Shown: piece after piece, positions 1 through 14,800 of the stretch | Layout of the letters: the number at the start of each line of letters is the position of its first letter | Numbering within the stretch: position 1 is the first letter of the stretch | Assembly (NCBI RefSeq): GCF_905147045.1 | Contig: NC_065918.1 | Coordinates: 10,788,001-10,852,000, forward strand | Length of the DNA stretch: 64,000 bases | Reading direction: 5' to 3' | Origin: Nymphalis io | Taxonomy: Eukaryota; Arthropoda; Insecta; Lepidoptera; Nymphalidae | The notes under the pieces: model-generated | The model's input: the letters and a program-made list of their open reading frames with translations, nothing else | Told to the model about the DNA's origin: nothing | Database searches by the model: none | Translations under genes and position numbers: made by a program

Positions 1-581
1 CATGACAATATGATATGGTGATAATTTCGTGATAATAATGATTGTATTTGATGAATTTTGAATTCATACTACGAAAACTACGGCATCGCATGAGACATAC
101 GCATTAGGCTTTTCACGAAAATATCAATAGCATAAACTAGCCTCTAAAATAAAAATATTAATACTCGGTAAATATAAATAGCGATGGAATTAGACGTTAA
201 CCATATCGAGCGCAAAACCATCAGAATTTTAAAAGAATTAGGAAATGTTTAGATGTAACCATAATGTGACTTTGCATTTCGATAGTGATTATGTGTTTGC
301 CTTTCATTTTGTTGCCTACAGTGACATATGCTAGTCCATTACAACAAGGCATGCACAACACTAAAATATTTTTTTCTAAAATCATTCATGGGCTTAAATT
401 AAAAGATTAATCCGGATCATTTAATATTGTCAGTCACGTAGTGTTTTTTAAGTTTTAGTACTTCTAATCTTTCACTTGGGTGCTAAACCAGCGTATTTTA
501 TTGTATTATTCATTTAATTTGTTTTTTACTTATATAGGAAATGTATTTTTCGGACCAAAGTGAACAAAATGAAAAGGAAAT

Positions 582-722
582 TTAATATTGATTATTATAA
601 AAGCAAAAAGTTGGTGACCATGTAGGACCAGTAACTTTACTTTCACCGTGATCAGAATTACCCAAAAATCCTCTAATATGGCGAGCTGCTCTCTGTCCAG
701 GTCGGCCAATCAATTCGATGTT
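582..722 (-). CDS. candidate small exon or exonised fragment downstream of SLO2 linker exon
   Basis: Acceptor TTGAATCTTATAG is followed by 46 open codons beginning NIELIGRPGQRAARHIRGFL, ending in TAA at 582-584. Internal donor-like sites GTAATT and GTGAAAG are present. It is GC-richer than its flanks and only this minus frame is open. It is phase 0, whereas the linker exon as drawn ends in phase 1, so it cannot follow that donor directly. It could be an alternative exon or a transposon scrap. I do not recognise the sequence. Confidence 0.25.
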   Translation of the reverse strand, partial: NIELIGRPGQRAARHIRGFLGNSDHGESKVTGPTWSPTFCFYNNQY

Positions 723-870
723 CTATAAGATTCAATAAAATACAAATTTGGTTGACATCGAGCAACTTAAGCAATACAACTATAAAGTAGACCAAATGAT
801 CGCCAACAAACTAGTAAAACGGCGATTTTATTCAATCTACTTTAGGCAGTAATCCAACTGTGACACTCAC

Positions 871-1286
871 AGCCAGCAACAGTTAAATTAGCGGATGATA
901 CAGTATTAGCTGGGTAGATGCGTGATGGCGATGTATTTGGTGTGGAACTCGCGGGAGCTTGTAGAATCACTTGTGGGAGGTCGTACTGAGCCACATTAGT
1001 ACCGTCTGGTCTTTTCCGCTGTCCGGTGCCGCCTTCTGCATCTCCAGTCTTCTTTTCGTTAGAGAGGAGACTACATGTAGTTTGATCTTTTGGTATGGCA
1101 TTGGATTTGCTTTCTGTCTGTTTGTCAGATACCACGAAAGCAGAGTTTTCTTCCTTCGTGATGCTCATGTAATAGCACGTGTCAGTGCTTTTCATGATGT
1201 GCCGAGGGCCAGGATTCAAAAGTATGGTTTCTTCATAAAACTCAGGTAGCTCTGCTGGACGAACCCCAACTAAAGCTACTCCATAT
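871..1286 (-). CDS. SLO2: SLO2 exon: RCK1 end and inter-RCK linker
   Basis: 416-nt exon. YGVALVGVRPAELPEFYEET, ILLNPGPRHIMKSTDTCYYM and SITKEENSAF are the conserved end of RCK1. After it comes a Ser/Thr/Lys-rich, probably disordered linker with no conserved match, as in other KCNT proteins. I place the 3' end at a strong GTGAGT donor (870). Without splicing the frame would stop at TAA 842-844. The next exon must start with two codon-completing nucleotides. Confidence 0.9.
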
Positions 1287-4200
1287 CTAAATGAAAAATA
1301 ACGTGGTAATTAAAAATATAATAATTCGGAATACTTTAGTATATATTCAAACAAATGCATACTTCCGGTGTGAGTGAAAACTGGCATAAGTAAAGCTTTT
1401 TCCTTCGTATTCACCAAAGAATCGACTATCACCAAGTACGATATGGTAGATTTCATTGCCAGAACATTTGCCATAAAGGCGATGCCATTCTTCTGGTGAT
1501 TGTTGACCTTCTCTAAAAAATCAAAAACAGAATTTATATTTATGTATGTTTTGTATATTTAACAAAAAAATTATCTAGGCTTACTGGCCGCGGCTGGTGT
1601 GCAAAAGCAGAGTAACGAGAGTTGATGCACCAGGGCAAGTGCAGTTGTTGGCGAGAAGTGCATATTTAAACTCATCTTCGCAAACCACAAACTCCGCAAA
1701 CTTAACATGCAGTTTATTCTCTGGTCGGAAAATCTGTACGTATTGGGGAACAATAGGGGCGAAATCTTTTACTGCCCAGGACCTGAAACGATTTGAGTCT
1801 TATTTAATATTTTGATTATATACTTATGAAAATATAATAATTGCTAGCTTAGTAGTAACGGCGTAATCAAATAAGATAGTACTTAAGTTTGACTTATACA
1901 TGTATTTTTTAAATAAGTTTAAATTACCTAAGAATCGTATGCTCGTCAGCTGCAGTTTTGTCAGCATAGTTTCTAGCAGCTAGTATAAAGCAAGCCTCCG
2001 CCTCGTTCATACGCGCACGAATCAAATCTGTATCCTTCAGGCATGAGCCTTGGATGTAAATAACGCGTTGAGCCCAAATTGGAACCTGTTATAATTAATA
2101 TGAATATTAAATGTTTAAAAATATCTGTTTATTACTTACTTATTGAAAATTTAGATTATATATTTTTTATTGTTCAAAAATATAAGATACCTGAAGAATC
2201 ATCCGCATCGTTGTATCTAGCTCCATAGGTGAAAGCAGAACAACGTAGTAATCCTGAAGTAGAGGATGAGCATAAAATTCGTTCAGGAAATCCATAATTG
2301 TGTCGGCATGGAGCGTTGTCGAGCAAACTACTACGTGTTTTTCTGACTGAGCGCGGTGTGACGAGTAAGAACCACCGAGCTTCTGCCTTTCCATCCAGGT
2401 GAATGCCAATTGTTCAAACTGTATGGATATTATATTTATAAAATTTTAAATTACATCTCAATCTATTATCAATTTTCAGGACATCAAATGAAAATAACTA
2501 TTAAAATATGTTAAACGAAGTATATTAATAAAGTGTCTGTAACTAAAAAGATGTAGAATGTGATAAATTGCTTTAAAGTGAAAAAGTGTAATCTATGTTC
2601 TCTGAGAAAAATGGAATTTTAATAAAGTGGTAAGGAGAACTCGAGTCTCTTCAAGCACTTTATAGCTTAATTCAGTTTGCGAGGAAAGAATTACGTCCTT
2701 GAACATTGCATTAATACCGCGAATAAATGTGTTAAACTAAATGTTAGGCTAATAATCATTAATAAAAATCAGTGGCTGAAGATTTAGGTCTCAGTTTTTT
2801 TTAAGACAAAATTTGGTTTATACATAGCGTATGTATGTAAAAAAAAAGAATAACTGCTATTTTTTTCTTTGTTACCATTGCTCAAAGTTCTCACTTCGTT
2901 TGACATACGTATTTAAAGTATAGAAGAATTAGATTTCACATTAAATTAGTTTTAACAAATTAAGTTTAAGTTATGAAAAACTAGCATACTAGTTAGCGAC
3001 TAATAAGAAGATCTGAAACTTTATTTTAGAAAAGGTTAAGTATTTTGTACAAAACTGAAAGGCACATTCCGAACCTGAGTGGGCAAAACAACAAGCGCGA
3101 CACCAATCATTATGACCATATACAGCTGGGACGGCCAGATATCGGGTACAAAATCTCCATAACCAACAGTTGAGAATGTCACGACCACGAAGTATGTTGC
3201 TTGGAACAGGTTAAGGTGGCGATGACCAGCGCGTTGGAAATGTTGGATACCGCACACGCTAAAACAATACTTTCAGTGTAAATTAAAAGAAAAAAACAAC
3301 AAATGAAGTATATTAATTTATCTTGTTACACTAATCGATGTCTTAAAACCACTTAATGTTGTACGCTCGTACTCCTTTACTTAATTTAACGTTTTAAAGA
3401 CGTAGAGCTATTACTTTGTTAAGATATTACCATAGTAATATCCTTTGTAAGACACTATTCTATAAGGTTTTTTTTTCTAAATTGTTCTACTCAGTATGAA
3501 ACTGTGATGTATAATTTAATAAATTAAAAATAAATGTAAGAATCTTTTTTACGCTTTGTTCCTAAAAGCTTCAAAGTGGCATGATAAAAATCCTAAAAGG
3601 CTACAAATTGAATGAGCCCGGCGCCGCGGAGATGACTCCGTATTATTTTCTAAATATTATAAAAGGAAATTGCTATTTGTTTTCCGTTTACCTGATTAAA
3701 CTTAAGCGCCTTGATGAACAAACAAACGATGATTTTTCATAACCAATTTGTTTCAAGGGCAATAAGATATATAAAGTCTTATATAATGTTATTCAAATTT
3801 ATTGCATTATGGCAGATTCTATTACTTACTCGAGATATTTTACATTATATCTTACTTACTATTAAATACATTTATAAAAAATTAAGTTACCTCGTAAAAA
3901 CTAAGCATAAAAGCGTGACACATAATATCATGAGTTGTTGAGAGAGAGCGGACTGAGACTTTTGCATCGCTCGGTGTAAGTCGTTCTGAAAAAATGAACG
4001 TATCGTTTAGAATTATGAATATAATTGAATACTCTTTTAATAATTTTACCTTCCTTAAATACTCACAAACATATTTTCGAGAGACCTCTTAGCGAGCCAG
4101 CAGTTCAGAAATACGGGGATAAACAAATTCCGTAGCGGCGGGAAAGGTACCTAAAAACCACAACAGTCCTTAATTTTACTTCCGAAATTTGGATTTTCTC

Positions 4201-5828
4201 ATAACCGCTTAATGTAATTAATTTTCTTGAGTTTTCTACTAATGCTATCCACTGGCTATAAAAATTAATTACTGTAATTAAATGATCATTTATTTGTCAG
4301 ATAATTACAGATAACTTTTATATGAATGAAGAATGTCATATGTTCTAAAACAAAATAATTACTCACTGTGAGCGCAAATGGAACCGTGTTAACCATCTCC
4401 AATATGAAGTGGAATGATAAAACCTGTTGCCAGATGTTGCCCTTAAAATATAACAAAATGTTATGAATATTATAATAAAAAAGTTTTACAAAAAAAAAAA
4501 TCTAAATAATATGGTTAATAATAAAGAATTTATATGAATTAGAGTGATATTTTACTACCTTGTATCCGAGATAGACCAGCAAAATAGCTTCGGCCAAGGA
4601 AATCATTGCGAGTACAACCTGCACCCCCCACAGATACAACGGTCGGTTTACCCATACTATTCCGTCCCAGTTGATGATCGGATGCTCTTGAAACTCCTCT
4701 TCGGTGAGGTTTGCGGAGTATTCAAACTCGGTCTTGTTTCCAGGCTTACATCCGTAACTGAAATAATTACATGCTTACTTACTTCCGAAAAACGTTGCCC
4801 TTAAGTATTTACTTAAAATATTTTTTTTTCTAACAGTAACAATAACTATCAAGAAAGGGTGGGTCGATCGCAAAAACTGGTGCCGGTGTGCATAAAACTC
4901 TCATCGCTATGATTTATCCTTCGAAAACGGGCGCAATTTACCGTCCTACCAAGGTTTCGAGAACTAACCACTGGAAGATATTAACTAAGAAGTTTCCAAA
5001 GACACCACATAGGTATTCTATGGCTTTTGCTCCATGATGTATGGTGGAACCGCATTGCCATCCGTTGGTGAGATGTGCTCGCTTGGTTGGAGGAATAGTT
5101 CTCTATTTCCCTCCAGTTCACTTTCGTTCCCACTATTACATACACAACCACTTCGTATCCCTAGTCTCTTTCTTTAACAAAATAGATTTCAATTAGTGGA
5201 AAATATAAGTTTCTATCACAAAAGACGAGTATGTATCGAATGTTACTTAATTACGGCTTTGGTGTTCGCAATCTATACTTACAGAAATATACGACTGCAT
5301 TTAATATTCTCTAATTGTCATAGAATCATTTATTTAATTACTGTTAATTAGTTTTGAAACTTTGACTATTATATATGCAGTTATTAGGAACCTAGTAGGC
5401 ACATATCTATGTTGCGATTATTTATTATATTTGAAAACATAATTACAGTCTAGTAACAACTTACCAAGATGCAGATATAGGATCTCCGTCAGCGCAAACG
5501 CGAAAAATGTAGAGAAGACAGGCAAGAATCTTGAAAAATAGATTTACTATCCTAATGCGTAAACCTGAAACAAAAAAGTAATTAAGTGAACCTAAAATTT
5601 TACACGAATTATAATAATTTAATATAATATAGTTAAAGTGTATGCTTCGATTGAATAACTCAATATTATGTCTATATGAAAATTGACAACTGTGCGTAGC
5701 GATTATCCTCATCGAAGACAACTGCTTAGCGGATACGACCAAAGAAAGTTCAAGCACAGGTAAAACTTTATGCGCTTTCTCATGCAGGGGATTTTGAACA
5801 CTGCCAAAACCTATACTCCGGGTTAACA

Positions 5829-5884
<56 letters not shown>

Positions 5885-8800
5885 ATGAAAAACCGTAAAT
5901 TGGAATCCAGATCCTCAAGATCAGCCTTGTAATTAAGCCATTACACTAACGAGGTCCTAATATATCACGTATGTATCACGTAACTACATAACGTGCGGCT
6001 ATTCAGTTTCAATGAATAGAATCGGTTAACTAAATGATGAGAATATTTAGCATTCTGGTAATATCATTTCAATATTTTGAAATACGTATTTTTTGAAAAC
6101 GTATAATTATTATGATTAATGTTCGTCCCGTGACCTAAAATCGAAAATTGGTTGTCAAACAGATGAGAAGAATTTACAGAACTGTTTTACTTTGCGTTTT
6201 TTTAAATAAAAAAGTTCTTAAGTAAATATTTATTAACGTTTACGTTTCGTTCATTATCGTAGTAAATACATTACCTAGTTTATTAAAAAGTTTTGCAATT
6301 GTAGAATTTTTTGACCACCCAATAATAGTCTAAAAAGTACTGTTGAGAATATTTATACAATTATTCCACTGCTGTTATCGGCAATCCACAAGTGGTACGA
6401 GTTTTTGTGTAAATCGATAGAATGCTCTAGAACTTCTATTTATTTCATTTTAATTTAGTATATCTTTTGGGTGCAGTTACTGATTTAGTAAGTATATGTA
6501 GGTATCTATCGTCACCGAAATCAACATCGATAGCTGAAATGGTCGTGTTCTCAGACAGCCTTGCAATTAAACTGATCAATTTCGTAAGTGCCTTGCTTTC
6601 GCGATAAGAAATTACTCAGTATTAGACACAAAAATATCAGTAAACGACGACGACGAGGAGACGTCTCCGATAACGTTTATATTCACAATAGCAATATTTG
6701 TCAAATCTTTGTGAAAATCCCAGAGTAAATTTATTAAAAGCTAAAATTGTATAAGTGTATGAGTGTGAAATAGTATTTCACATACGCACAAAGATAATTT
6801 TGAGATAATTCAGTATTTGGTTAAAACAATATTTCATTAATCATAAGTAATGTTATAAACAATAAGGAATTAATAATTTATCATCCTTATAATTTAGTTG
6901 GAATCTTTTTGTTTATTATAATTAGAAAAAATATAGTGACTCCATTCTCTTTGATGAATTTAATTTAATTTGTTAAAACAGTTTGATACTTTCGTTAATG
7001 CGCGATCTGCAAACCTATACAAGTTACTCGAATTCATTTTCAGAAAATATCGAAATGTTTCAATAATGATACGTCACTTGACCAAAAATATAGTTACGAA
7101 AGTGCACAATCGCTTCGATTTTCGTTTGATTTGTGTAAGCCCACTGTAAGTGTAGCATTAGCATCTTTTATAGATAACGATATAACTACATGGGTACGTC
7201 AAACTGTGTTATTGAGTTACTCTATGTATTAATCGTTTTAGCAAATACTTGCGAGTCGCGGTGCAATTACTGCGGTGTTGTAGAAGCCGCTTCGCCTACA
7301 CAACTGGACAAGCGCAATTTATTAATATCATTTAATTTGTCCGTGCCCTTCATACGACTTGCGTGTCTATTTTAATTTTATGCAGAAATTTAATTCATTA
7401 TCATGCTTTGCAGATACTTACAGCGAGTTAATTTGTATTATCTCCTATATAGATAAGAATAAAAGTAATGATAGATACTTTTTTTAATTAAATTTTGTTT
7501 TAATTGACTCACGGTACATTTTAAAATATAACTCGATTACATACATTACATATGGGTTCAATAAGTTTTTACTTGGAAATACGTTACAGAGGTCTGCTAG
7601 TTTTACCAAAAAATGTATACGTGGCATATAACTAAGGAACATATATTTCAATAGGCATCTAAAGTGTACTTACTCGAACGTTGATTCTTTATAAAATACA
7701 GTTGCAGTCTTTCTTTGAAAGTGTTCTCGTTCACATAATACTCCACACGCACTCTGCAACAATAAGACGGAGATATATATTTAGTTATCATTCTCTGAAG
7801 AATAAATACAACTATATATTTTAATATATAAGTACTCTGTTGCAGACAAATGGTACATCAAAGTTAATTTCATTTTATTTTATCAGAAGATTATTATTAA
7901 TAATCTGATATGTCGTTATAAATTGTGTTATTACTACCTAGTGATATGACGACAATGTGAGGCCGGCTCTGTCTTATAATTAGAAGATAAGTCAGTGGCG
8001 AGCTTTTATCATAAAACAACATCTGTCTGTTTGTTGGTAAACAATAATATCTATAATAATAATAAAGTCCTAACAATACCGAAACGAAGACCAAGAAATA
8101 TATAGTCTACGAAACGGCAATTCGCAAAACACACTTTCTAAGTTACTTTTGTTAATTTACTAATTTTGGCTGTTAATTGCTACTGAGGCTCGCTTGACAG
8201 AAATGCCCAAAAAGTCTTTATTGGCCTGACCCGTTACTCGAAGCCGGGCCATAAGATTCCTTATTAGCTAACCATTAGACAAACACGATCATTACCGGTT
8301 GCTTATAAATCAAAGGCACATTGAGGATGGTCCATTGATCGCATTATTATAAAATCATTTATACTATGATGTAAATATTAATCGGTTAATAAGTTTTCAA
8401 TATAAATCAAACTGCTTGAGAAAGTAATTTTGACACCCAATTCAATAAAGGCTTTTTGTTAGGCCCGGCAAACCTTGTTATCTCTTTTAAATGGGCCTAT
8501 TAAGTGACATAAATTTATTTACGAAATTTAATAAGATTTCAATAAATATTTTCTTTTTATATCCAATATATCTATTATCCAATTTTATTTTATTAAAGAT
8601 ACTTTTTAAATGCGTTAAGCTTTAATTCAACGCATTTATTACAGTACGTCTAATAATTTATTTTGATAAATTTAATAGTGAACTGTCATTTTAGTTACAT
8701 ATTTTTCTTTTAAAAAATACCTGAAAGCTATTTTTTATGTCCCCTGACTCATATTGAAATCTGACATATAAGTGTTATTGAAATTTATGATTAGATTTAC

Positions 8801-11800
8801 AAAAATTACCACTTGCATAAAATAAATGATAATTATAAATTTAACCTTTAAATAAATTGATAAAATTTAGTCTATAAGCAAAAGCCAAATGACTGACTGA
8901 CTGACTATCAACGTACTGGTTAAAATATGAAGCGTTGATGCGTATTGATGGAGGACTTAACGGTAGTTTGCCCCATTATTCAACTTCATCCAAACCATCA
9001 GGTTACCATTTTTCACATAAAATAGCATGTCATGGTCACGTGTTGCACTAACTAATATATTTATATATTTCCACGATCGGTATAGGTAGGTCATTTACTA
9101 TATTAAATTGAGTGATTAAAAATTTATATGCAGATAGGCATTGAAAATGTATCGAAAATTATTTATCAAATAACCGGTAAAAGAAATGAGTACGCGTGTC
9201 AATTGAATTGATTTTAGACATGAAATAAAAACTATTCAGTTCATATATACGAATGATTGACGATTTCAATTCTTATCATTATATCGTAATAAAAGTCGTA
9301 GGTTTTATTAATCGATGAAGGTATTTAGTATCAGTATCAGTAACAGCCTGTTAATTTCCCACTGCTGGGCTAATTCCTCCTCTCCCTTTTTTTGGGGAGA
9401 AGGTTTTCAGCTTATTCCACCACGCTGCTCCAATGCGGGTTGGTAGAATACACATGTGGCAGAATTTCAATGAAATTAGACACATGCAGGTTTCCTCACG
9501 ATGTTTTCCTTCACCGTCAAGCATGAGATGAATTATAAACACAAATTTAATATATTTTATACAATTTAAAAACTTGTTTAATATTTTATAACGGACTCGT
9601 CCATTTTAAATCAAATCACATGCCGCGATCAATATCTTCATGGAATATTCCATTACGGCATCGAATAAAACCTTTTATATTCATAAAACGGTCTTATTAG
9701 TTTATTTCAATGACGTTAATTTTTTATATTTTCTGTTTTAAATAAAAATGCTTTGAATCCCGTACCCAACAGCTAGTCGTTTTAACGAAGGGCTCTCAAT
9801 CGAAATTATACATTTTGTGTTTGGTATTTAAAAATCACAATGGAATTTTTACAAACGAATTTTTATGTTGAAAAAACCGACAATGTTTTCATGTCATTCG
9901 GAATGTATCGAGTTGACCTAGCGATTGAGTCATCTCGTCAATATGAACCCTCTCTGTCATGTAAACTAGATCTACTCCCGAGAGAGTAAAAACTTTCGAG
10001 TCGGCGCGGACTGCTTGTTTGGGTAATGTCAATATTACTTATTTCGTCGCTAAATGTAAAAAAAAACTCGAAACTCACCAAACTTCAAAAATAGGTCGTG
10101 AAATGTCAGAAAGTGATAAGCGACATTGACCATAAAAGTTACAACATTTTAAGAATAAGCGCTTCAAAATAAAAACACCAAAAGGTTGTCATCGGTTGTC
10201 AACATTTCACGGGTGAGTAATGTAATGAGTTCTTACAGAATTGCACTGCTGTTATGTATAACATTACATTTCAACCAACGTTTAGTATTTGCACATTATT
10301 TGTACAAATATTTATATGTAGTTTTTAGCCGTTTATAATTCTCTACGTAAAAGCTAAAAGGGGTTTACGTTGTATTGTGAGATATTTTATAGGAAATAGT
10401 ATATAAATAACACGCCAGGGTGCAATTTTAGATCTCAGCCAACATTCTTGTATATTACATTTCGGTTAAATAAATGGCCGTTTTAACTATAGTTGCAAAA
10501 AGTATAAGGTAAGTAAAAAGTTTGTAAATTATAAGGTTAGTTAGAGAAGTTAGTCTCAATTATACGGTAAGAATGTATATGTATATAGTATGAACAGTCT
10601 ATAACCATACCTACTAAAGTTAATATAATATAAAAACGTAAAATAAACACGTCATACCCTATTACACATGACATATAAAATTATAATGTTCGAAAATAAA
10701 ATAATATGATATTTAGATCTATTACTTAACGTCTAGTCAGTCACTCGGGCTGATGTAAGGATTCTAACGATACAATATAATTAATGTTATCAATTTATAT
10801 AATACATTCAAATTTGTTCATGTATTTAGAAGTTATAATTATATTATTACTGTGATTCTAACTTTAAATCTAGTTTTAAAATAGCTTTATTTCATTTAAA
10901 GCACAATTCCAATCATGTCTATTGGGTCACTATACGTTTGAATCGAATCCGGTAACGGGTCGAGTTTCCAGGTCAACGATTTTTTTTTCAGCATAGGCAT
11001 TTTTATTATATTCTGTGCCCTATATCTAAATATAATCGCGGAAATATTATAAACAAAACAAACTTTTAGTTCAGGCGATAAAATAAACTTCAGATATTTT
11101 ATTTTATATTTTAAGTTATAAACGTATATTAAAATATTTTGTTAGATCAAAGATATTGTTTGTTCATTGTTATTTACATGAAAACAAACCCTTGCCAATT
11201 GGCAGGTTAAATAATCATTCACCATGAGTGTAGGTATCTGTTTTATACCGTCAACCAGTAACGCAAATATTACCATTTAATTCATGGAAGTAAAAGATTT
11301 AAAAAAACATATAAACAATGTCTGTTAACTGAAAAATCCATTAATAACAACAACATTCCCTGCATGTTATAATATCATTAAGTTTATCAGTACATATTAA
11401 TATGAAATCTTAATGTATGTATACTAAAACTTAAATGAAACAATGTTAAAATAAAGTAATTCTTTTACTTAACATTCTAGAATGAAATCAAACTAGGCTG
11501 AACGTAGAGTACGTTATGACTTAATAAATTTTGTAACTAGTTAAATAGTATATACATATTGTTACTGGTGGTAGGGCTTTGTGAAAGCTCGTCTGGATAG
11601 GTACCACCACTCATCAGATATTCTACCGACAAACAGCAGTACTTTGCATTGTTGTGTTTAGGTTTGAAGGGTGAGTGAGCCTGTGTAATTACAGGCACAA
11701 GGGCCATAACATTTTAGTTTCCAAGGTTGGTGGCGCGTTGGCGATGTTAGATGGTTAACATTTCTTACAATGCCAATGCATATGGGCGTTAGTGACCACT

Positions 11801-14800
11801 TACCATCAGATTGCCCATATGCTCGTCCGCCTACCTACACTACATAAAAAATAGTATTCACAAACAATAATTAAATAATATATAAAAATAATAAATAAAT
11901 TAAAAATAAGCGTAAAAATTGTTCGCTATAAAATTTTCCATGTTTACTGTAAGAAAGTCTTTGTTAATGTGCTATAAAATATGTAAAAGTATTCGTAATA
12001 ATTATCAAAGACACAAAAAGTTACTTTATGCTAAATAGTTATTTAATTTCATTTCTGTTTATTTTTATTTTTGGTGTGTTAGTTATTCAAAACAAACAAT
12101 AACTGAGTTAAATACATAATTATTGCTTTAGAATTTGTAATAAAATTTTAATTATTATAAAAGAAAATAAAATAACCCTTGATTCTAAATAAAATTGAAG
12201 AGAGACCAAATATTTATTATTTTTGTATCTATAGTTCTCCTTTAACAGAATCAGCTCGAACCTAGAGAACTTTCCTCCGCCTAGTCAAGTCTCAGATTAC
12301 ATGTTAATCAAGAACGCTGAACTTCTTTTTTCTTTACAGTTTTGATTTTATTTCTATATTTATTTTATCAACTTTATAGCTGCCCCCGTACGTATAAATA
12401 TGCGGAAAAAACATCGTTATCGTATAGAAAAATTACATAAGTAGCTTATAATAGAAAATATATTATGAAGCAGTCTTTTAAATATATAAATTTAGATATA
12501 CCAAGAGATACGCTTGCATTGTTTGTTACGTTTTAAACTTTATATAATAACTACCGAGTCCCATGTTAGTTTTCTTGACATATCATACCTCCATTAAGAC
12601 ATTATACGTCAGAATGAATTCAGCCGATGTCCGAGCACGGTCGAGCTAGCAAGCGTACTGTCTGTGATAGCAGATTATATATTGATTACCGATTGGTAAT
12701 TTAGTTGCTTTATATATGATATTATATTTCCAACTCTAAACGGATATAGCGAGCAAGCAGCCATCTAATTTCATCTTTTTCTAGTGCCTAATGTGCTGTG
12801 TACTGCTTTGAGCAATCACACGCAAACACGGGCCACTAACAACTGAAGAACATCTGATGATTACTCTCATACTTTGCTCAAACATTTAGTTAAATATGTT
12901 CTAAACAAAAAAGTTGCTTCCGCAACTAAATTTAAAAGTCACAGTTATATTCATTAAAATATTAAGAATCCTAAAAGTAAGAAAACATTATAACGTGTTT
13001 GCATAATATGTTCTTAAATATTAAAGATAAACAGATATTGCTGTCAAGCTGTGTAAATAACATAATTACGTGAACGATAAATTGGTTAATTCAATTGGAG
13101 AAATTGCGATCTTGACTGAGCCTGTCAGAGACTGTTCCAATTTTTAAATGTCCTTTGGAATAATTAATGATAGTAAAAATACAAACAAACTACAACACTT
13201 TTTGTCAGTGTCAGCATTGAAATCCTCCTGACCGTTTTCGGCCACGGTGACAAGTCTCTAGATTAGCCAACTGTGCAGGACATGTTATAGTGCACAAGTG
13301 TATGCGCAAACACAGGTGCACTCTCTATTCTCTCACTCATAATCTGATGGGATAGCAACCCGACGTGACCGGAAAGAGTTCAGGCGCATTAGAACTACTA
13401 GGAGGCTTGCTAGTAGTCATTGAACATTTTCTATATCTGGGTCCTGGATTCACCAACCAATCAGATCGATGGTACTAAAATTGTAATATAATCTGAATTA
13501 CATACTCGAGACGTTTCAAATCGATATAAGAAATAGGTTAAAATCGATCATTCCAGATTTGTTTACATACTAAGCTTGTTATTTGTATAAAATTGAATAT
13601 AAAGAGCGCAAACGTGTTCCTTTGTGTATTATATTCCATATAGAATATAGAGTTTCTTCTTATAGAAAGGCTTTAAAGAATTCTGAAATCGAATTCTTAT
13701 AATGTTTTTCAAAGGGATTTCTAAAGAGGATGTATGTTAAAGCCGGTATCACAAAGGGTTGAGCATGTCAAAGTGCATTTCCTATGAATAGGCAAATCTA
13801 TAAATACATTTAAAAATAAACACAATTTCTCCATTTGTATATTTTAAAATTTATCAAAGATTACTTAACAAACATTGAATACATGATATTCATAATGTTA
13901 AGAACTAAATGTTTGGTATGAATACTAAATATCTTAAAACGCTCTATGGTTAAGGTTATTTAAATATAATACGATTGATTTGATAAAGTAATTAAAATTA
14001 CGGCTTCATCCAAATAGCTCAAATCAATTCAATAATATTATAATTCACATTAAGTCTCTACATAATGTTCTATTATCATGAAAGAATAATATAACGATTT
14101 AAGGTGTTTAGTATAAAACGATATAAGACTGCGCTTGTACGCTTAGATATACGCTTCTTTAGTTTTATAGCATACGATACTTAAAGTTTATGGTAGGCCT
14201 GTTTGTGAATATCCCGCAGTGATTCAAGATTATGGTATAGTACTTATCTATAATATGGTACCATAGATCTAAAACACTTTGGTACTCATAGTTAACCACG
14301 CGATAAGATAATGTTTTATGCAATTCGATTTCAAAACATATATTAGGCACACGAAAATTCAGAAGCTTATTCCGCGATATTCGGTTATGCGGTTCATAGA
14401 TTATATTGGGTCATCTATATGTAGATATAATGCGACACTTTATTTAATTATAAAAAAGTATTTTCATTTTTAATCTTTGCCTTATTAATTGCATTAAGTA
14501 CGTAAAATTGTCTGTTCAAATTATTCGTATTCGTGTAGACGACTAAAAGGCTCAATAAACATATTAATTTTAACCAAAGATTTAACTCGGTATAACAACG
14601 GTTTAAACTCGGAAAACGATTAAGTTTTCGTGTGTCTAAAATGCGTTTATAATAATTTATCTCGTGCTCTCGAAATTCTGCCAATGCAACGGAAATGTAT
14701 CAAAACGTACAGAAAGCGTGGGTGAATAAGCTCCAAAACCTCCTCCAAAGAATTACTTCTCTTTGACGAACATTATATTTATCGACAATTTAACCATGAA

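Noticed and set aside
971..1249. 92-codon plus-strand ORF
   Set aside because: Antisense shadow of the SLO2 linker exon.
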